Shown here in pieces: positions 26,863-35,877 of a stretch of 64,000 nucleotides of DNA. The translations under genes and the position numbers were made by a program. Source of the DNA: Alphaproteobacteria bacterium (GTDB taxonomy: Bacteria; Pseudomonadota; Alphaproteobacteria; Caulobacterales; Caulobacteraceae); the NCBI GenBank assembly GCA_018821435.1, contig JAHJME010000037.1:186001-250000 (forward strand), written 5' to 3'. How positions within the stretch are numbered: the stretch's first letter is position 1; every line of letters begins with the position of its first letter. Under the pieces are notes generated by a model. That model did no database searches. It saw nothing but the letters and a program-made list of their open reading frames with translations, and was not told the DNA's origin.

Positions 26863-27456
26863 ATGACCCCGGTCGACGAGGCGCTTGCGGCGCGACGCCA
26901 GCGGGCGGCGTGGGTGGCGAGGGAAATCCTGCCGCACGAGGCGGGCGTGCGGACCTGGCTGGCCCGCGCCAAGGTGCGCCCCGAGGACGCCGACGAACTC
27001 GTTCAGGAGGCCTACTGCCGCATCGCCATGCTCGAGGCGGTGCAGACCATCGACCGCCCCGACGCCTACTTCTTCTCGATCGTCCGCAACCTCCTGCTGC
27101 GCCGACTTCGCCGCGAGCGGATCATCCGCATCGACGCGATCGCCGAGATCGAGAGCTTCCGGGACGACGTCAGCCCGACCCCGGAGCAGGCCGCCGGCGC
27201 CCGGCTGGACTACGCCCGGGTCCTGACCTTGATGGGCCGTCTGCCCGAACGCTGTGGCGAGATCGTCAGGCTGCGGAAGATCGAGGGCTGGTCCCAGAAG
27301 CGCATCGCTGAGCACTTCGACACGACAGAGAAGGCGGTGGAGAAGCAGGTGTGGTTGGGGGTGCGCGCGATCCAGCGCGCGTGGTCGGACGCCGAAGGCG
27401 AGGCCGAGACCCGATCCGCCGCCTACATCCAGACGCCTCGGAGGCGGCGCCCATGA
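26863..27456 (+). CDS. FecI-like ECF sigma factor
   Basis: 197 residues. Sigma-2 block DADELVQEAYCRIAMLEAVQ with the -10 recognition helix DAYFFSIVRNLLLRRLRR; sigma-4 block LTLMGRLPERCGEIVRLRKI then WSQKRIAEHFDTTEKAVEKQ as the -35 reading helix. FecI-type factors are held by a FecR protein and released when a TonB receptor binds its ligand. The next gene is FecR (ATGA overlap) and the third a receptor with an STN signalling domain, so the whole relay is present. Confidence 0.93.
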   Translation: MTPVDEALAARRQRAAWVAREILPHEAGVRTWLARAKVRPEDADELVQEAYCRIAMLEAVQTIDRPDAYFFSIVRNLLLRRLRRERIIRIDAIAEIESFRDDVSPTPEQAAGARLDYARVLTLMGRLPERCGEIVRLRKIEGWSQKRIAEHFDTTEKAVEKQVWLGVRAIQRAWSDAEGEAETRSAAYIQTPRRRRP

Positions 27457-28388
27457 ATTCACAGACGTCGAAGAACTTGGATGACGCCGCCGCCTGGGTC
27501 GCCCGTATGGACGGTATGGCCTGGACGGATCGCGACGAAGCCGAGCTTCAAGCCTGGCTCGGCGGGGATCCGCTCCGCCAAGGCGCGCTGCTTCAGTGCC
27601 AGGCGGCGTGGAGCAGCCTGGACAGGCCGCGCACGCAGGCGGCGTCGCCGCGCCGGAGTGTCCGCCGGACCTGGCTCGCGGCATCGGGCCTGCTGGCGGC
27701 TTCGCTCGCGGCCGTCAGCGTCTACCTCGCCCAGGCGCCGGACGCCTACCAGACGCAGGTCGGGGAGATCCGCCGCGTGCCGCTCGCGGACGGGTCCGTG
27801 GCGGCGGTCAATACGGCGAGCCGGCTGGAGTTCAAGGTCGTCGACGGTCGCCGAGAGGCCAACCTGCAGCGGGGTGAGGCCTGGTTCCAGGTGGCCAAGG
27901 ACCCCCGCCACCCGTTCGTGGTCGAAGCCGGGCGCGTTCGCGTGCAGGCCGTGGGCACGGCGTTCTCGGTGCGGCGCAGCGCAGAGGGCGCGGAGGTGCT
28001 GGTCAACGAAGGCGTCGTCGAAGCGTGGGCGGCCGGTGCGGAAGGCCATCGCATCCGGATCGGCGCCGGTCAGAGGGCGTTCGTCACCGACGACGCGGCG
28101 ATCACCAAGGTCGCCGCCAGTCCATCGTCGATCGACCGTGCGTTGGCCTGGCGGGCGGGACGGATCGATCTCTCCAACGATCAGCTGGGCTCAGCGGTGG
28201 CCGAGTTCAACCGCTACAACCGGGCGCAGATCGTCCTTGCGGACCCGAGCCTGGCCGAGGAACGCTTCGACGGCGTCTTCCGGATCGACGATCCGGCTGG
28301 CTTCGCCGCCGCCATCGGCCTCTCGCTCGGTCAGACTGTGGATCAGAGCGATCCGAAGACGATCCGGATCGGCCAGGCGGCGCACTGA
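27453..28388 (+). CDS. FecR-type transmembrane sigma regulator
   Basis: 311 residues from ATG 27453, inside the ATGA overlap with the sigma gene and preceded by GGAGGCGGCGCCC. The N-terminal cytoplasmic domain (DUF4880-like: WVARMDGMAWTDRDEAELQA, W-L-x-x-D-P) should bind the sigma factor. One membrane helix (TWLAASGLLAASLAAVSVYL, about 73-92) leads to the periplasmic FecR domain (VPLADGSVAAVNTASRLEFK; GEAWFQVAKDPRHPFVVEAG; VQAVGTAFSVRR), ending in an STN-like tail (FNRYNRAQIVLADPSLAEER) that contacts the receptor. Confidence 0.95.
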   Translation: MNSQTSKNLDDAAAWVARMDGMAWTDRDEAELQAWLGGDPLRQGALLQCQAAWSSLDRPRTQAASPRRSVRRTWLAASGLLAASLAAVSVYLAQAPDAYQTQVGEIRRVPLADGSVAAVNTASRLEFKVVDGRREANLQRGEAWFQVAKDPRHPFVVEAGRVRVQAVGTAFSVRRSAEGAEVLVNEGVVEAWAAGAEGHRIRIGAGQRAFVTDDAAITKVAASPSSIDRALAWRAGRIDLSNDQLGSAVAEFNRYNRAQIVLADPSLAEERFDGVFRIDDPAGFAAAIGLSLGQTVDQSDPKTIRIGQAAH

Positions 28389-28475
28389 CGATTTTGCACA
28401 CCGGCGAAGGATTTGCTGTCGCGACGTCTCTCTCTCCTTCAGGGCGCTCCGTGGCGGAGCGTAAGGGGGACTTCC

Positions 28476-31400
28476 ATGATCGATGGCATCGGCCGCGCCG
28501 CGTGGCTTGCAACGGGTTCAGTGGTCTGTATGGCCGTCGCCGGTCCGGCTTACGCGCAGAGCAAGACCTTCGACATCCCGGCTCAGCCGGTCGCCTCCGC
28601 GATCAACATGCTGGGACGGCAGGCCGATGTGCAGATCGTCGCAGCGCGGCGGATCACGGACGGTAAGCGGTCGAGCCCGGTGCGCGGGGTCCTGACGGTT
28701 CAGGAGGCCCTGGCCGTCCTGTTGCAGGGGACAGGGCTCGAGGCGCGCCAGAACGGCGCCAACACCTATACGATCATGCTGGCGAGCCGTCCGACGGCGG
28801 CCGTCGCGAGCGCCGACGATGCGCCGTCCGCGGCGGCCGCTGAGCCCACGGCGTTGAGCGAGCTCGTGGTCACCTCCACGCGCGTGGTGCGCGCGGGCTA
28901 CACGGCGCCCACACCCACGACGATGATTGGCGCGGAACAGATCCAGGCCAATGCGCCCGCCTTCCTTGCGGACTACCTGAACCAGCTCCCCGCGCTGAGC
29001 GGGTCCTACGGCACGCGCGTCCTGGGCCTCTCGTCCGGACCGAACTCGGGCGCGAACATCCTCAACCTGCGCAATCTGGGCCCGGCCCGCACACTCGTCC
29101 TGCTCGACGGGCGTCGCATCGCGCCGACGCTCACCACAGGCCAGGTCGACATCAACCTGCTGCCGCAGGCGCTCGTGAAACGCGTCGACGTCGTCACCGG
29201 CGGCGCGTCGGCGGGGTGGGGGTCCGACGCCGTCGCCGGTGTCGTGAACTTCGTCCTCGACACCGGGTTCACCGGCCTGAAGGCGAGCCTACAGGGCGGC
29301 CAGACGGAAGAGGGCGACGCCAAGAACGTCCAGGCGCAGGTGACCTTCGGGTCCGCGTTCGACGGGGGACGCGGCCATTTCCTGGTGAGCGCCGAGGCCA
29401 GTCGGGCAGGGCGGGGTGACCGGGTCACGTCCCGCGACTGGTACAACGCCACCAAGGTGATCGCGAACCCGGCCTTCGTTGCGGGCGGGGCGCAGCCGCC
29501 GCAGATCGTGGCCTCCGGCGTCGGCCTCTCGCAGGGCACGCAAGGTGGGCTGATCTCGAGCGGACCGCTGCGCGGCATCCAGTTCGTCGGCCCGAATGGA
29601 ACCCCGACGCCCTTCGACTTCGGGTTCGTCTCGGGCCTCTACTCGGTCGGGGGATCGGCGCAGGACTACGGTCGCAACGCGCCCCTGCAGAACCCCGTGC
29701 GCAGCGCCAACGTGTTCACCCGCATCAGCTACGACCTGACGCCCGACCTCAAGGCGTACGGCGAGTTCAGCTACGCCGAAGCCAACGCGAAGACCGACAC
29801 CGTGGGCTACACGCGCCTCAACAACGTGACGATCCGCAACGACAACGCTTACCTGGACGCCGGCGTCAGGGCGCAGCTCGCCGCGGCGGGACAGAGCAGC
29901 TTCCTGCTGGGTACGACGAACGAGAACCTGGGGGTCGTCGATCTGGAGATCGACCGGAAGCTGACGCGCGTCGTGGCGGGCCTCGAGGGGCGGTTCGGCG
30001 ACGGCTGGACGTGGAGCGTCTACGCCCAGCACGGCGAGACCGATTTCAAGCAGGTCTACAGCAACAATCCCATCGTCGCCCGCTACAACCTGGCGGTCGA
30101 TGCCGTGCGCAATCCGGCGACGGGCGCGATCGTGTGCCGGTCCACCCTGACCAATCCGGGCAACGGCTGCGTGCCGCTCAGCCTGTTCGGCGAGCGCGCG
30201 CCGACGGCTGAGCAACGCGCCTATGTGAACGGCGCGTCGACCACCGACATCATCTTCATGCAGGACGTGGCGGCCGCCTCGCTGCGTGGCGAGCCGTTCC
30301 GCACCTGGGCCGGTCCGGTCTCTGTCGCCGCAGGCCTCGAGTACCGTCGCGACCGCTTCGTCGCCAAGTCTGATCCGCTATCCCAGGCCGTGTCGTTCTA
30401 CATCGGCAACACCCAGCCGACGCGCGGGGTGATCGAGGTGAAGGAGGGCTTCATCGAGGCGGTGGTGCCGCTGCTGAGCGATGTCGCCTTCGCCAAGAAC
30501 CTGGATCTGAACGGCGCGGCGCGGATCACCGACTACAGCACCAGCGGGTCCGTCACGACCTGGAAGGCCGGCCTGACATGGGCGGTGAACGATGAGCTTC
30601 GCTTTCGGGGGACGCGCTCGCGCGACATCCGCGCCGGCAACCAGTCGGAGGTGTTCACGGCGCGCGCCTTTGGGGTCCAGAGCGTCGCGGACCCGGTGAC
30701 GCGCTCGTCCTACATCGTGTCGCTGGTCACCCAGGGCAATCCCGGTGTCCAACCCGAGATCGCGGACACGTCGATCGTCGGTGTGGTCTACCAGCCCGGG
30801 TGGCTGCCAGGGTTCTCCGCCTCGGTCGACTACTACAAGATCCGCATTCGGGACGCGATCGTGACGCCCACGGCGCAGCAGACGGTCGACGCTTGCGCCC
30901 GAGGGCAGGCGAGCGTCTGCGACTCGATCATCCGCGACGGCAGCAACGCGATCAGCCAGATCTTCGTGCAGGCCCAGAACGTCAACCGCGAGCGCGAGTC
31001 CGGCGTCGACATCGAAGCCAGCTATCGCGTCGATCTCGCCAGCCTGGCTTCGTCGCTTGCCGGTGACCTGAGTTTCCGAGGCCTCGCGACCTACACCCAC
31101 GAACGCGTGCTCGAGGCGTTCGGCACGGTGGTAGACTTCGCCGGCACCAACGCCGACTCCAACAACCGCGGCAGCGCCGTGCCGCACTGGCGCGGCAACC
31201 TCTCTTCGACCTACGTGAACGGGCCTGTGACCACCACGCTGAGCGCCCGCTACATCGGCCCAGGCCGCATCAGCAACGTGCGGCCCCTGATCGGCAATGG
31301 TGACATCAAGGCCGTCACCTACTTCGACCTCTATGCCGCTTATCGGCCTGACTTCGGCATCGCCGCGAACACGGAATTCTTCGTGGTCGTCGAGAACTTG

Positions 31401-31526
31401 TTCGACAAGGACCCGCCGGCCTCGCCGACGATCGGCAGCAGCGCGATCCTTTCGACGGGCTCGAACGGCTTCCTCTACGACCTGCTGGGCCGCCAGTTCC
31501 GGGCCGGCGTCCGCTTGCGCTTCTAG
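28476..31526 (+). CDS. TonB-dependent receptor with STN signalling domain
   Basis: 1016 residues from ATG 28476 with AAGGGGG upstream. Signal peptide to about residue 28 (AGPAYAQ). The STN domain follows (FDIPAQPVASAINMLGRQAD, then VQEALAVLLQGTGLEARQ), then a TonB-box region (LSELVVTSTR), the plug (PAFLADYLNQLPALSG; GPARTLVLLDGRRIAPT; VDVVTGGASAGWGSDAVAGV) and a 22-strand barrel ending LLGRQFRAGVRLRF. STN plus FecI/FecR means ligand binding switches on this operon. Ligand unknown; acylase, amidohydrolase and dehydratase genes downstream point to an amide- or peptide-containing compound, not necessarily iron. Confidence 0.95.
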   Translation: MIDGIGRAAWLATGSVVCMAVAGPAYAQSKTFDIPAQPVASAINMLGRQADVQIVAARRITDGKRSSPVRGVLTVQEALAVLLQGTGLEARQNGANTYTIMLASRPTAAVASADDAPSAAAAEPTALSELVVTSTRVVRAGYTAPTPTTMIGAEQIQANAPAFLADYLNQLPALSGSYGTRVLGLSSGPNSGANILNLRNLGPARTLVLLDGRRIAPTLTTGQVDINLLPQALVKRVDVVTGGASAGWGSDAVAGVVNFVLDTGFTGLKASLQGGQTEEGDAKNVQAQVTFGSAFDGGRGHFLVSAEASRAGRGDRVTSRDWYNATKVIANPAFVAGGAQPPQIVASGVGLSQGTQGGLISSGPLRGIQFVGPNGTPTPFDFGFVSGLYSVGGSAQDYGRNAPLQNPVRSANVFTRISYDLTPDLKAYGEFSYAEANAKTDTVGYTRLNNVTIRNDNAYLDAGVRAQLAAAGQSSFLLGTTNENLGVVDLEIDRKLTRVVAGLEGRFGDGWTWSVYAQHGETDFKQVYSNNPIVARYNLAVDAVRNPATGAIVCRSTLTNPGNGCVPLSLFGERAPTAEQRAYVNGASTTDIIFMQDVAAASLRGEPFRTWAGPVSVAAGLEYRRDRFVAKSDPLSQAVSFYIGNTQPTRGVIEVKEGFIEAVVPLLSDVAFAKNLDLNGAARITDYSTSGSVTTWKAGLTWAVNDELRFRGTRSRDIRAGNQSEVFTARAFGVQSVADPVTRSSYIVSLVTQGNPGVQPEIADTSIVGVVYQPGWLPGFSASVDYYKIRIRDAIVTPTAQQTVDACARGQASVCDSIIRDGSNAISQIFVQAQNVNRERESGVDIEASYRVDLASLASSLAGDLSFRGLATYTHERVLEAFGTVVDFAGTNADSNNRGSAVPHWRGNLSSTYVNGPVTTTLSARYIGPGRISNVRPLIGNGDIKAVTYFDLYAAYRPDFGIAANTEFFVVVENLFDKDPPASPTIGSSAILSTGSNGFLYDLLGRQFRAGVRLRF

Positions 31527-31543
31527 AGTGATCTGAAGCGTAA

Positions 31544-31579
31544 GGCGCCCGGGCCGCGCCCCACTGCGGCCCGGGCGCC
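31544..31579 (+). terminator. 14-bp perfect stem-loop between receptor and acylase genes
   Basis: GGCGCCCGGGCCGC (31544-31557) pairs fully with GCGGCCCGGGCGCC (31566-31579), with an 8-base loop. It starts 17 bases after the receptor stop. No T-run follows, so it is either a partial terminator or an mRNA-stabilising element that sets different levels for the signalling and enzyme halves of the operon. Confidence 0.75.
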
Positions 31580-31606
31580 GCCATCTTGCAGGGAAGGCGG
31601 ATCATC

Positions 31607-33829
31607 TTGCGGCTCGGGCCTCTCATCCTGGCGAGCGCCGTCCTGTGTGGCCTGCCGGCGACCGCGCCGGCCGCGGAGCGTGCGGAAACGATCGCAAAGC
31701 GCATCACGATCACGCGGGACGACTGGGGGATCGCCCACGTCCGCGGCCGGTCCGACGCCGACGCGGTCTTCGGGGCGATCTATGCGCAGGCCGAAGACGA
31801 TTTTCCCCGCATCGAGGCGAACTACCTCAATGCGCTTGGGCGCGCCGCCGAGGCCGAGGGCGAGGGCGCGATCTGGCGGGACCTGCGCCAACGTCTCTTC
31901 GTCGATCCCGAGGACCTGAAGGCGAAGTATGCTGCGAGCCCCGGGTGGCTGCGAAAGCTGATGGACGCCTGGGCCGGCGGCCTGAACCACTACCTCGCGA
32001 CCCATCCCGAGGTGACGCCACGGTTGATCCGCCGGTTCGAGCCTTGGATGGCGCTGGCCTTCACGGAAGGAAGCATCGGCGGCGACCTCGAGCGTGTGAA
32101 CCTGGAGGCGCTGCGGGCCTTCTACGAAACGGCCGCCCCGCAGCAGATCGCGATGCGGGACGACCTGGCGTTCGCGGAGCCTTCCGGATCGAACGGCTTC
32201 GCGATCGCGCCGCCGATCACGAAGGCCGGCCGCGCGCTACTGCTCATCAACCCCCACACGTCCTTCTACTTCCGCTCGGAACTGCAGATGACCAGCGACG
32301 AGGGTCTCGACGCCTACGGCGCCGTCACCTGGGGGCAGTTCTTCATCTACCAGGGGTTCAACGCCCACGCCGGCTGGATGCACACCTCCACGAGCGCCGA
32401 CAATGTCGACGAGTTCGCCGAGACGATCGTGCGTCGCCCGGATGGTCTGCATTACCGGTACGGCGATGAGGCGCGCCCGGTCATGGCGTCGACGCTGGAG
32501 GTGGCGTATCGCGCCGCCGATGGGCGCATGGCCGCGCGGCGCTTCACGGTCTACCGGACTCACCACGGCCCGATCGTCCGCGCGGACGGGGCGCGGTGGA
32601 TCGCGGCGGCGATGATGAACCGGCCGGTCGAGACGCTGCAGCAGTCCTACCTGCGGACCAAGGCGCGGGATCTCGCGGACTATCGCCGGATCGCGTCGCT
32701 GAAGGCCAATTCCTCGAACAACACGCTGTTCGCCGACGCGAAGGGCGAGGTGGCGTTCCTGATGCCGCAGTTCACGCCCCGCCGGGACGATAGGTTCGAC
32801 TACACCCGGCCGGTCGATGGATCGGACCCGGCCACCGATTGGCAAGGTCTCCACGCGCTGGAAGAGTTGCCCCAGGTGACGTCGCCCCCCAACGGGTGGA
32901 TCTTCAACGTCAACGACGGGCCCTACGACGCGGCCGGACCTTACAGCCCGCAGGCCGGGCGCTACCCGCGCTACATGGACGCCGTCGGCCGGAACGCCCG
33001 CACCCCGCAGGCCCAGCGCGTCCTCACGGCCCGAACGGACTTCACCCTCGAGACCCTCGTGGACGCCGCCTACGACCCATATCTACCGGCCTTCGCCGAC
33101 CTGATCCCGAGCCTGATCGCGGCCTTCGACGCCGCGGCGGATCCTCGGCTGGCCGGACCCGTCGCGGCCTTGAAGGCGTGGGATTACACGTGGTCGGCGG
33201 ACTCGGTTCCGACCTCGCTGGCCGTGTTCTGGGGCGAAGCGCTCTGGGAGCGGCGGCGGGGGTGGGCGCGCAACCGAGGCGTCAGCGTCTACCGCGCTAT
33301 GGCCGACGCCTCGCCCGAGGCCCGCTTGGGGGCGCTGCGCGAGGCGGTCGCCCGGCTGGAGACGGACTTCGGGTCCTGGCGAACGCCCTGGGGCCAGATC
33401 AATCGCTTGCAGCGCAACGACGGCGCCGTCGTCCAGGCCTTCGATGACACCAAGCCCAGCCTGGCCGTCCCCTTCACCTCGGCGCAATGGGGCTCTCTGG
33501 CCTCCTTCGGCGCCCGCCGGCAGCCGGGTACGACGCGGTACTATGGCGCGAGCGGCAACAGCTTCGTCGCCGCCGTGGAATTCGGGCCACGGGTCCGAGC
33601 GCTGGCCGTGAACGTCGGCGGCGCCAGCGGCGACCCATCGTCGCCGCACTTCCGGGACCAGAATCTACGGTTCGCCCAGGGCCGGCTGCGGGAGGTCTAC
33701 TTCTATCCCGATCAGCTCCGCGGCCGCGTGGAGAGCCGCTATCACCCGGGAGAACGGCGTCCGCCGCAGCGCCGGACGACCGATGCGACTGACGTCGCAA
33801 CGCCTGATGCTACGCGGAGTACGTCATGA
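31607..33829 (+). CDS. Exported penicillin-acylase-type Ntn hydrolase
   Basis: 740 residues from TTG 31607, which has GGAAGGCGG upstream and gives a clean signal peptide (LGPLILASAVLCGLPATAPA). A TTG at 31586 is the alternative. S45-family features: N-terminal ITRDDWGIAHVRGRSDADAV, the autoprocessing junction EPSGSNGFAIAP with predicted nucleophile Ser195 after Gly194, then LLLINPHTSFY and WGQFFIYQGFNAHAGW. The family cleaves amide bonds of acylated amino acids, beta-lactams or homoserine lactones in the periplasm. Its last four bases overlap the amidohydrolase start (ATGA). Substrate probably the compound imported by the receptor, or a precursor of it. Confidence 0.93.
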   Translation: MRLGPLILASAVLCGLPATAPAAERAETIAKRITITRDDWGIAHVRGRSDADAVFGAIYAQAEDDFPRIEANYLNALGRAAEAEGEGAIWRDLRQRLFVDPEDLKAKYAASPGWLRKLMDAWAGGLNHYLATHPEVTPRLIRRFEPWMALAFTEGSIGGDLERVNLEALRAFYETAAPQQIAMRDDLAFAEPSGSNGFAIAPPITKAGRALLLINPHTSFYFRSELQMTSDEGLDAYGAVTWGQFFIYQGFNAHAGWMHTSTSADNVDEFAETIVRRPDGLHYRYGDEARPVMASTLEVAYRAADGRMAARRFTVYRTHHGPIVRADGARWIAAAMMNRPVETLQQSYLRTKARDLADYRRIASLKANSSNNTLFADAKGEVAFLMPQFTPRRDDRFDYTRPVDGSDPATDWQGLHALEELPQVTSPPNGWIFNVNDGPYDAAGPYSPQAGRYPRYMDAVGRNARTPQAQRVLTARTDFTLETLVDAAYDPYLPAFADLIPSLIAAFDAAADPRLAGPVAALKAWDYTWSADSVPTSLAVFWGEALWERRRGWARNRGVSVYRAMADASPEARLGALREAVARLETDFGSWRTPWGQINRLQRNDGAVVQAFDDTKPSLAVPFTSAQWGSLASFGARRQPGTTRYYGASGNSFVAAVEFGPRVRALAVNVGGASGDPSSPHFRDQNLRFAQGRLREVYFYPDQLRGRVESRYHPGERRPPQRRTTDATDVATPDATRSTS

Positions 33830-35856
33830 AGGTCTTGTCAGCCGGGGTCGCCCTCTTCTGGCTCGCCGTCGTTGCGTCGGCCGAAGCGGCGCCGGAGCAG
33901 CTCGCCGTGGTCGCGAACGGCGAGGTCGTGGGGCGGCTTTCGGCCGAGACGACCGGACGGCAGGTCCGCATCGACTATCGCGTGTCCAATAACGGACGTG
34001 GGGCGGCGACACAGGAGACGGTGACTCTGGACGCCGCCGACCGGCCGATAACCTGGGCGATCTCCGGGACCTCGCTCTTCGGCGCGCGGGTGTCGGAGCA
34101 GTTCGACTGGACCACCGGCAAGGCCCGCTGGACCAGCCAGGTCGATCAGGGCGAGGCCGATGCGCCGACGTCGGCCCTTTACGTGGCCAGCGACGCCAGC
34201 CCTTGGATGCTGGGCCAGTACGCGCGTCTGCTCCTGAAGGCGCCTGGGCGGACGGCGCCGGTCCTGCCGTCGGGGACGCTGCGCCTCAGGGTCGCGAAGA
34301 CCTTCACTGTGGGCGACGGGCCGAACGCCATCCCTGTGACCGCCTATGAGATCTCCGGCGTCCGGCTCGACCCGGACTACGTGGTCCTCGACAAGGCGGG
34401 CCGTCTCTTCGGCACGCTAGGCGGACTGGCCGGCGGGCTGATCCGGGTCGGCTACGAGGACCAGGCCCGCGTGCTGCAGGACGTCGGCCAGGAGGTCGCG
34501 CTCGAGCGGGCGATGGCGGCGCAGAAGGCCCTGGCGCATCGTGCCCTGGGTCCGATCCGCATCCGCAACGTCAGGGTCTTCGATCCCGCGACGGGCGCGG
34601 CGAGTGCGCTTTCCACCGTCAGCGTGTTCGAGGGTCGCATCACCGGGATCGAACCCGACGCGCAGACCGCGGCGCCATCGGCCGACACGACGGTGATCGA
34701 CGGGCAGGGCGGAATGCTCCTGCCGGGCCTTCACGACATGCACGCCCACACGACCCTGTCGCGCAACCTCACCAACCTGGCGGAGGGCATCACCACCACG
34801 CTCGACATGGGCAACGACAACACGCGCCTGCTGTCCTGGGCGTCGAAGCTCGAAACGGGGGAGCTCGCGGGTCCGCGGATCATCCGCAGCGGCTACCTCG
34901 AGGGGCGCAGTCCCTATTCCGCCCGCAACGGCATCGTCGCCGCCAGCCTGCCGGAGGCGTTGGAGGCCGTACGCTGGTACGCCGATCACGGCTACTGGCA
35001 GATCAAACTCTACAATTCGATCGATCCCGACTGGGTTAAGCCGCTCGCCGCGGAGGCGCATCGGCGCGGCCTGCCGGTCAGCGGCCACGTGCCGGCCTTC
35101 TCGTCGCCCGACCGTGTCCTGCGCGAGGGCTACGACACGATCGCACACGTGAACCAACTGATGCTGGGCTGGCTGCTGAAGCCGGGCGAGGACACGCGCT
35201 CGACTCTTCGCCTTACCGCCATGATCCGCGCCAAGGACCTCGACCTGGATTCGGCGCCAGTCCGGACCACGATCGCCCTGATGAAGCAAAGGCGGGCCGC
35301 GCTAGACACCACAGCCGTCGTCTACGAGCGGCTCATGCTCAGCCGTTCCGGAACGGTCTCGGCGGGCGATGCGCCCTATCTCGATCACATGCCGGTCGGC
35401 TATCAGCGCGCCGTCAAGCGGGCCTATGTCAACCTGGACGCCCAACACACCGACGAGGGCTATCGGGACGCCTTCGCCAAGGTGCTGCAGACGGTCGCGC
35501 TGCTGGACCGGGAGGGCGTCCAGCTTCTGCCCGGCACAGATACCGAGACCCTCTTTGCGCTGCCGCGCGAACTGGAACTCTACGCCACCGCCGGCCTGGA
35601 GCCGAGCCACATCCTGCGCCTGGCCACGCTGGACAGTTCCCGCCACCTCGGCCGCGACGCCGAGGTTGGACGCATCGCGCGGGGGCAGTCGGCCGATCTC
35701 ATCCTCGTTGCGGGCGACCCGACCCGCGACATCCGCGATGTGCGCAATGTCCGTATGACCATGGTGCGGGGCGTCATCTACTATCCGTCGGAGATCTACG
35801 CCTGGATGGGCGTGCGGCCGTTCGCATCGCCACCACCGACGGAGCGTCGCCCTTGA
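33826..35856 (+). CDS. Exported amidohydrolase with large N-terminal domain
   Basis: 676 residues. Signal peptide to about Ala22. Residues 23-235 form a beta-rich domain I cannot name. From about 240 an imidazolonepropionase/Xaa-Pro-dipeptidase-like amidohydrolase: His306 and His308 (GLHDMHAHTT), Lys394 (WQIKLYNS, possible carbamylated bridge), His421 (VSGHVP), His441 (IAHVNQ), Asp572 (LLPGTDTE), and the closing GRIARGQSADLILVAGDP. It probably cleaves a peptide or amide bond using a metal pair. Relatives without the front domain are about 430 residues. Coupled to the acylase by an ATGA overlap. Confidence 0.92.
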   Translation: MKVLSAGVALFWLAVVASAEAAPEQLAVVANGEVVGRLSAETTGRQVRIDYRVSNNGRGAATQETVTLDAADRPITWAISGTSLFGARVSEQFDWTTGKARWTSQVDQGEADAPTSALYVASDASPWMLGQYARLLLKAPGRTAPVLPSGTLRLRVAKTFTVGDGPNAIPVTAYEISGVRLDPDYVVLDKAGRLFGTLGGLAGGLIRVGYEDQARVLQDVGQEVALERAMAAQKALAHRALGPIRIRNVRVFDPATGAASALSTVSVFEGRITGIEPDAQTAAPSADTTVIDGQGGMLLPGLHDMHAHTTLSRNLTNLAEGITTTLDMGNDNTRLLSWASKLETGELAGPRIIRSGYLEGRSPYSARNGIVAASLPEALEAVRWYADHGYWQIKLYNSIDPDWVKPLAAEAHRRGLPVSGHVPAFSSPDRVLREGYDTIAHVNQLMLGWLLKPGEDTRSTLRLTAMIRAKDLDLDSAPVRTTIALMKQRRAALDTTAVVYERLMLSRSGTVSAGDAPYLDHMPVGYQRAVKRAYVNLDAQHTDEGYRDAFAKVLQTVALLDREGVQLLPGTDTETLFALPRELELYATAGLEPSHILRLATLDSSRHLGRDAEVGRIARGQSADLILVAGDPTRDIRDVRNVRMTMVRGVIYYPSEIYAWMGVRPFASPPPTERRP

Positions 35857-35877
35857 ACGGCGCGAGCTGGGACGCCT

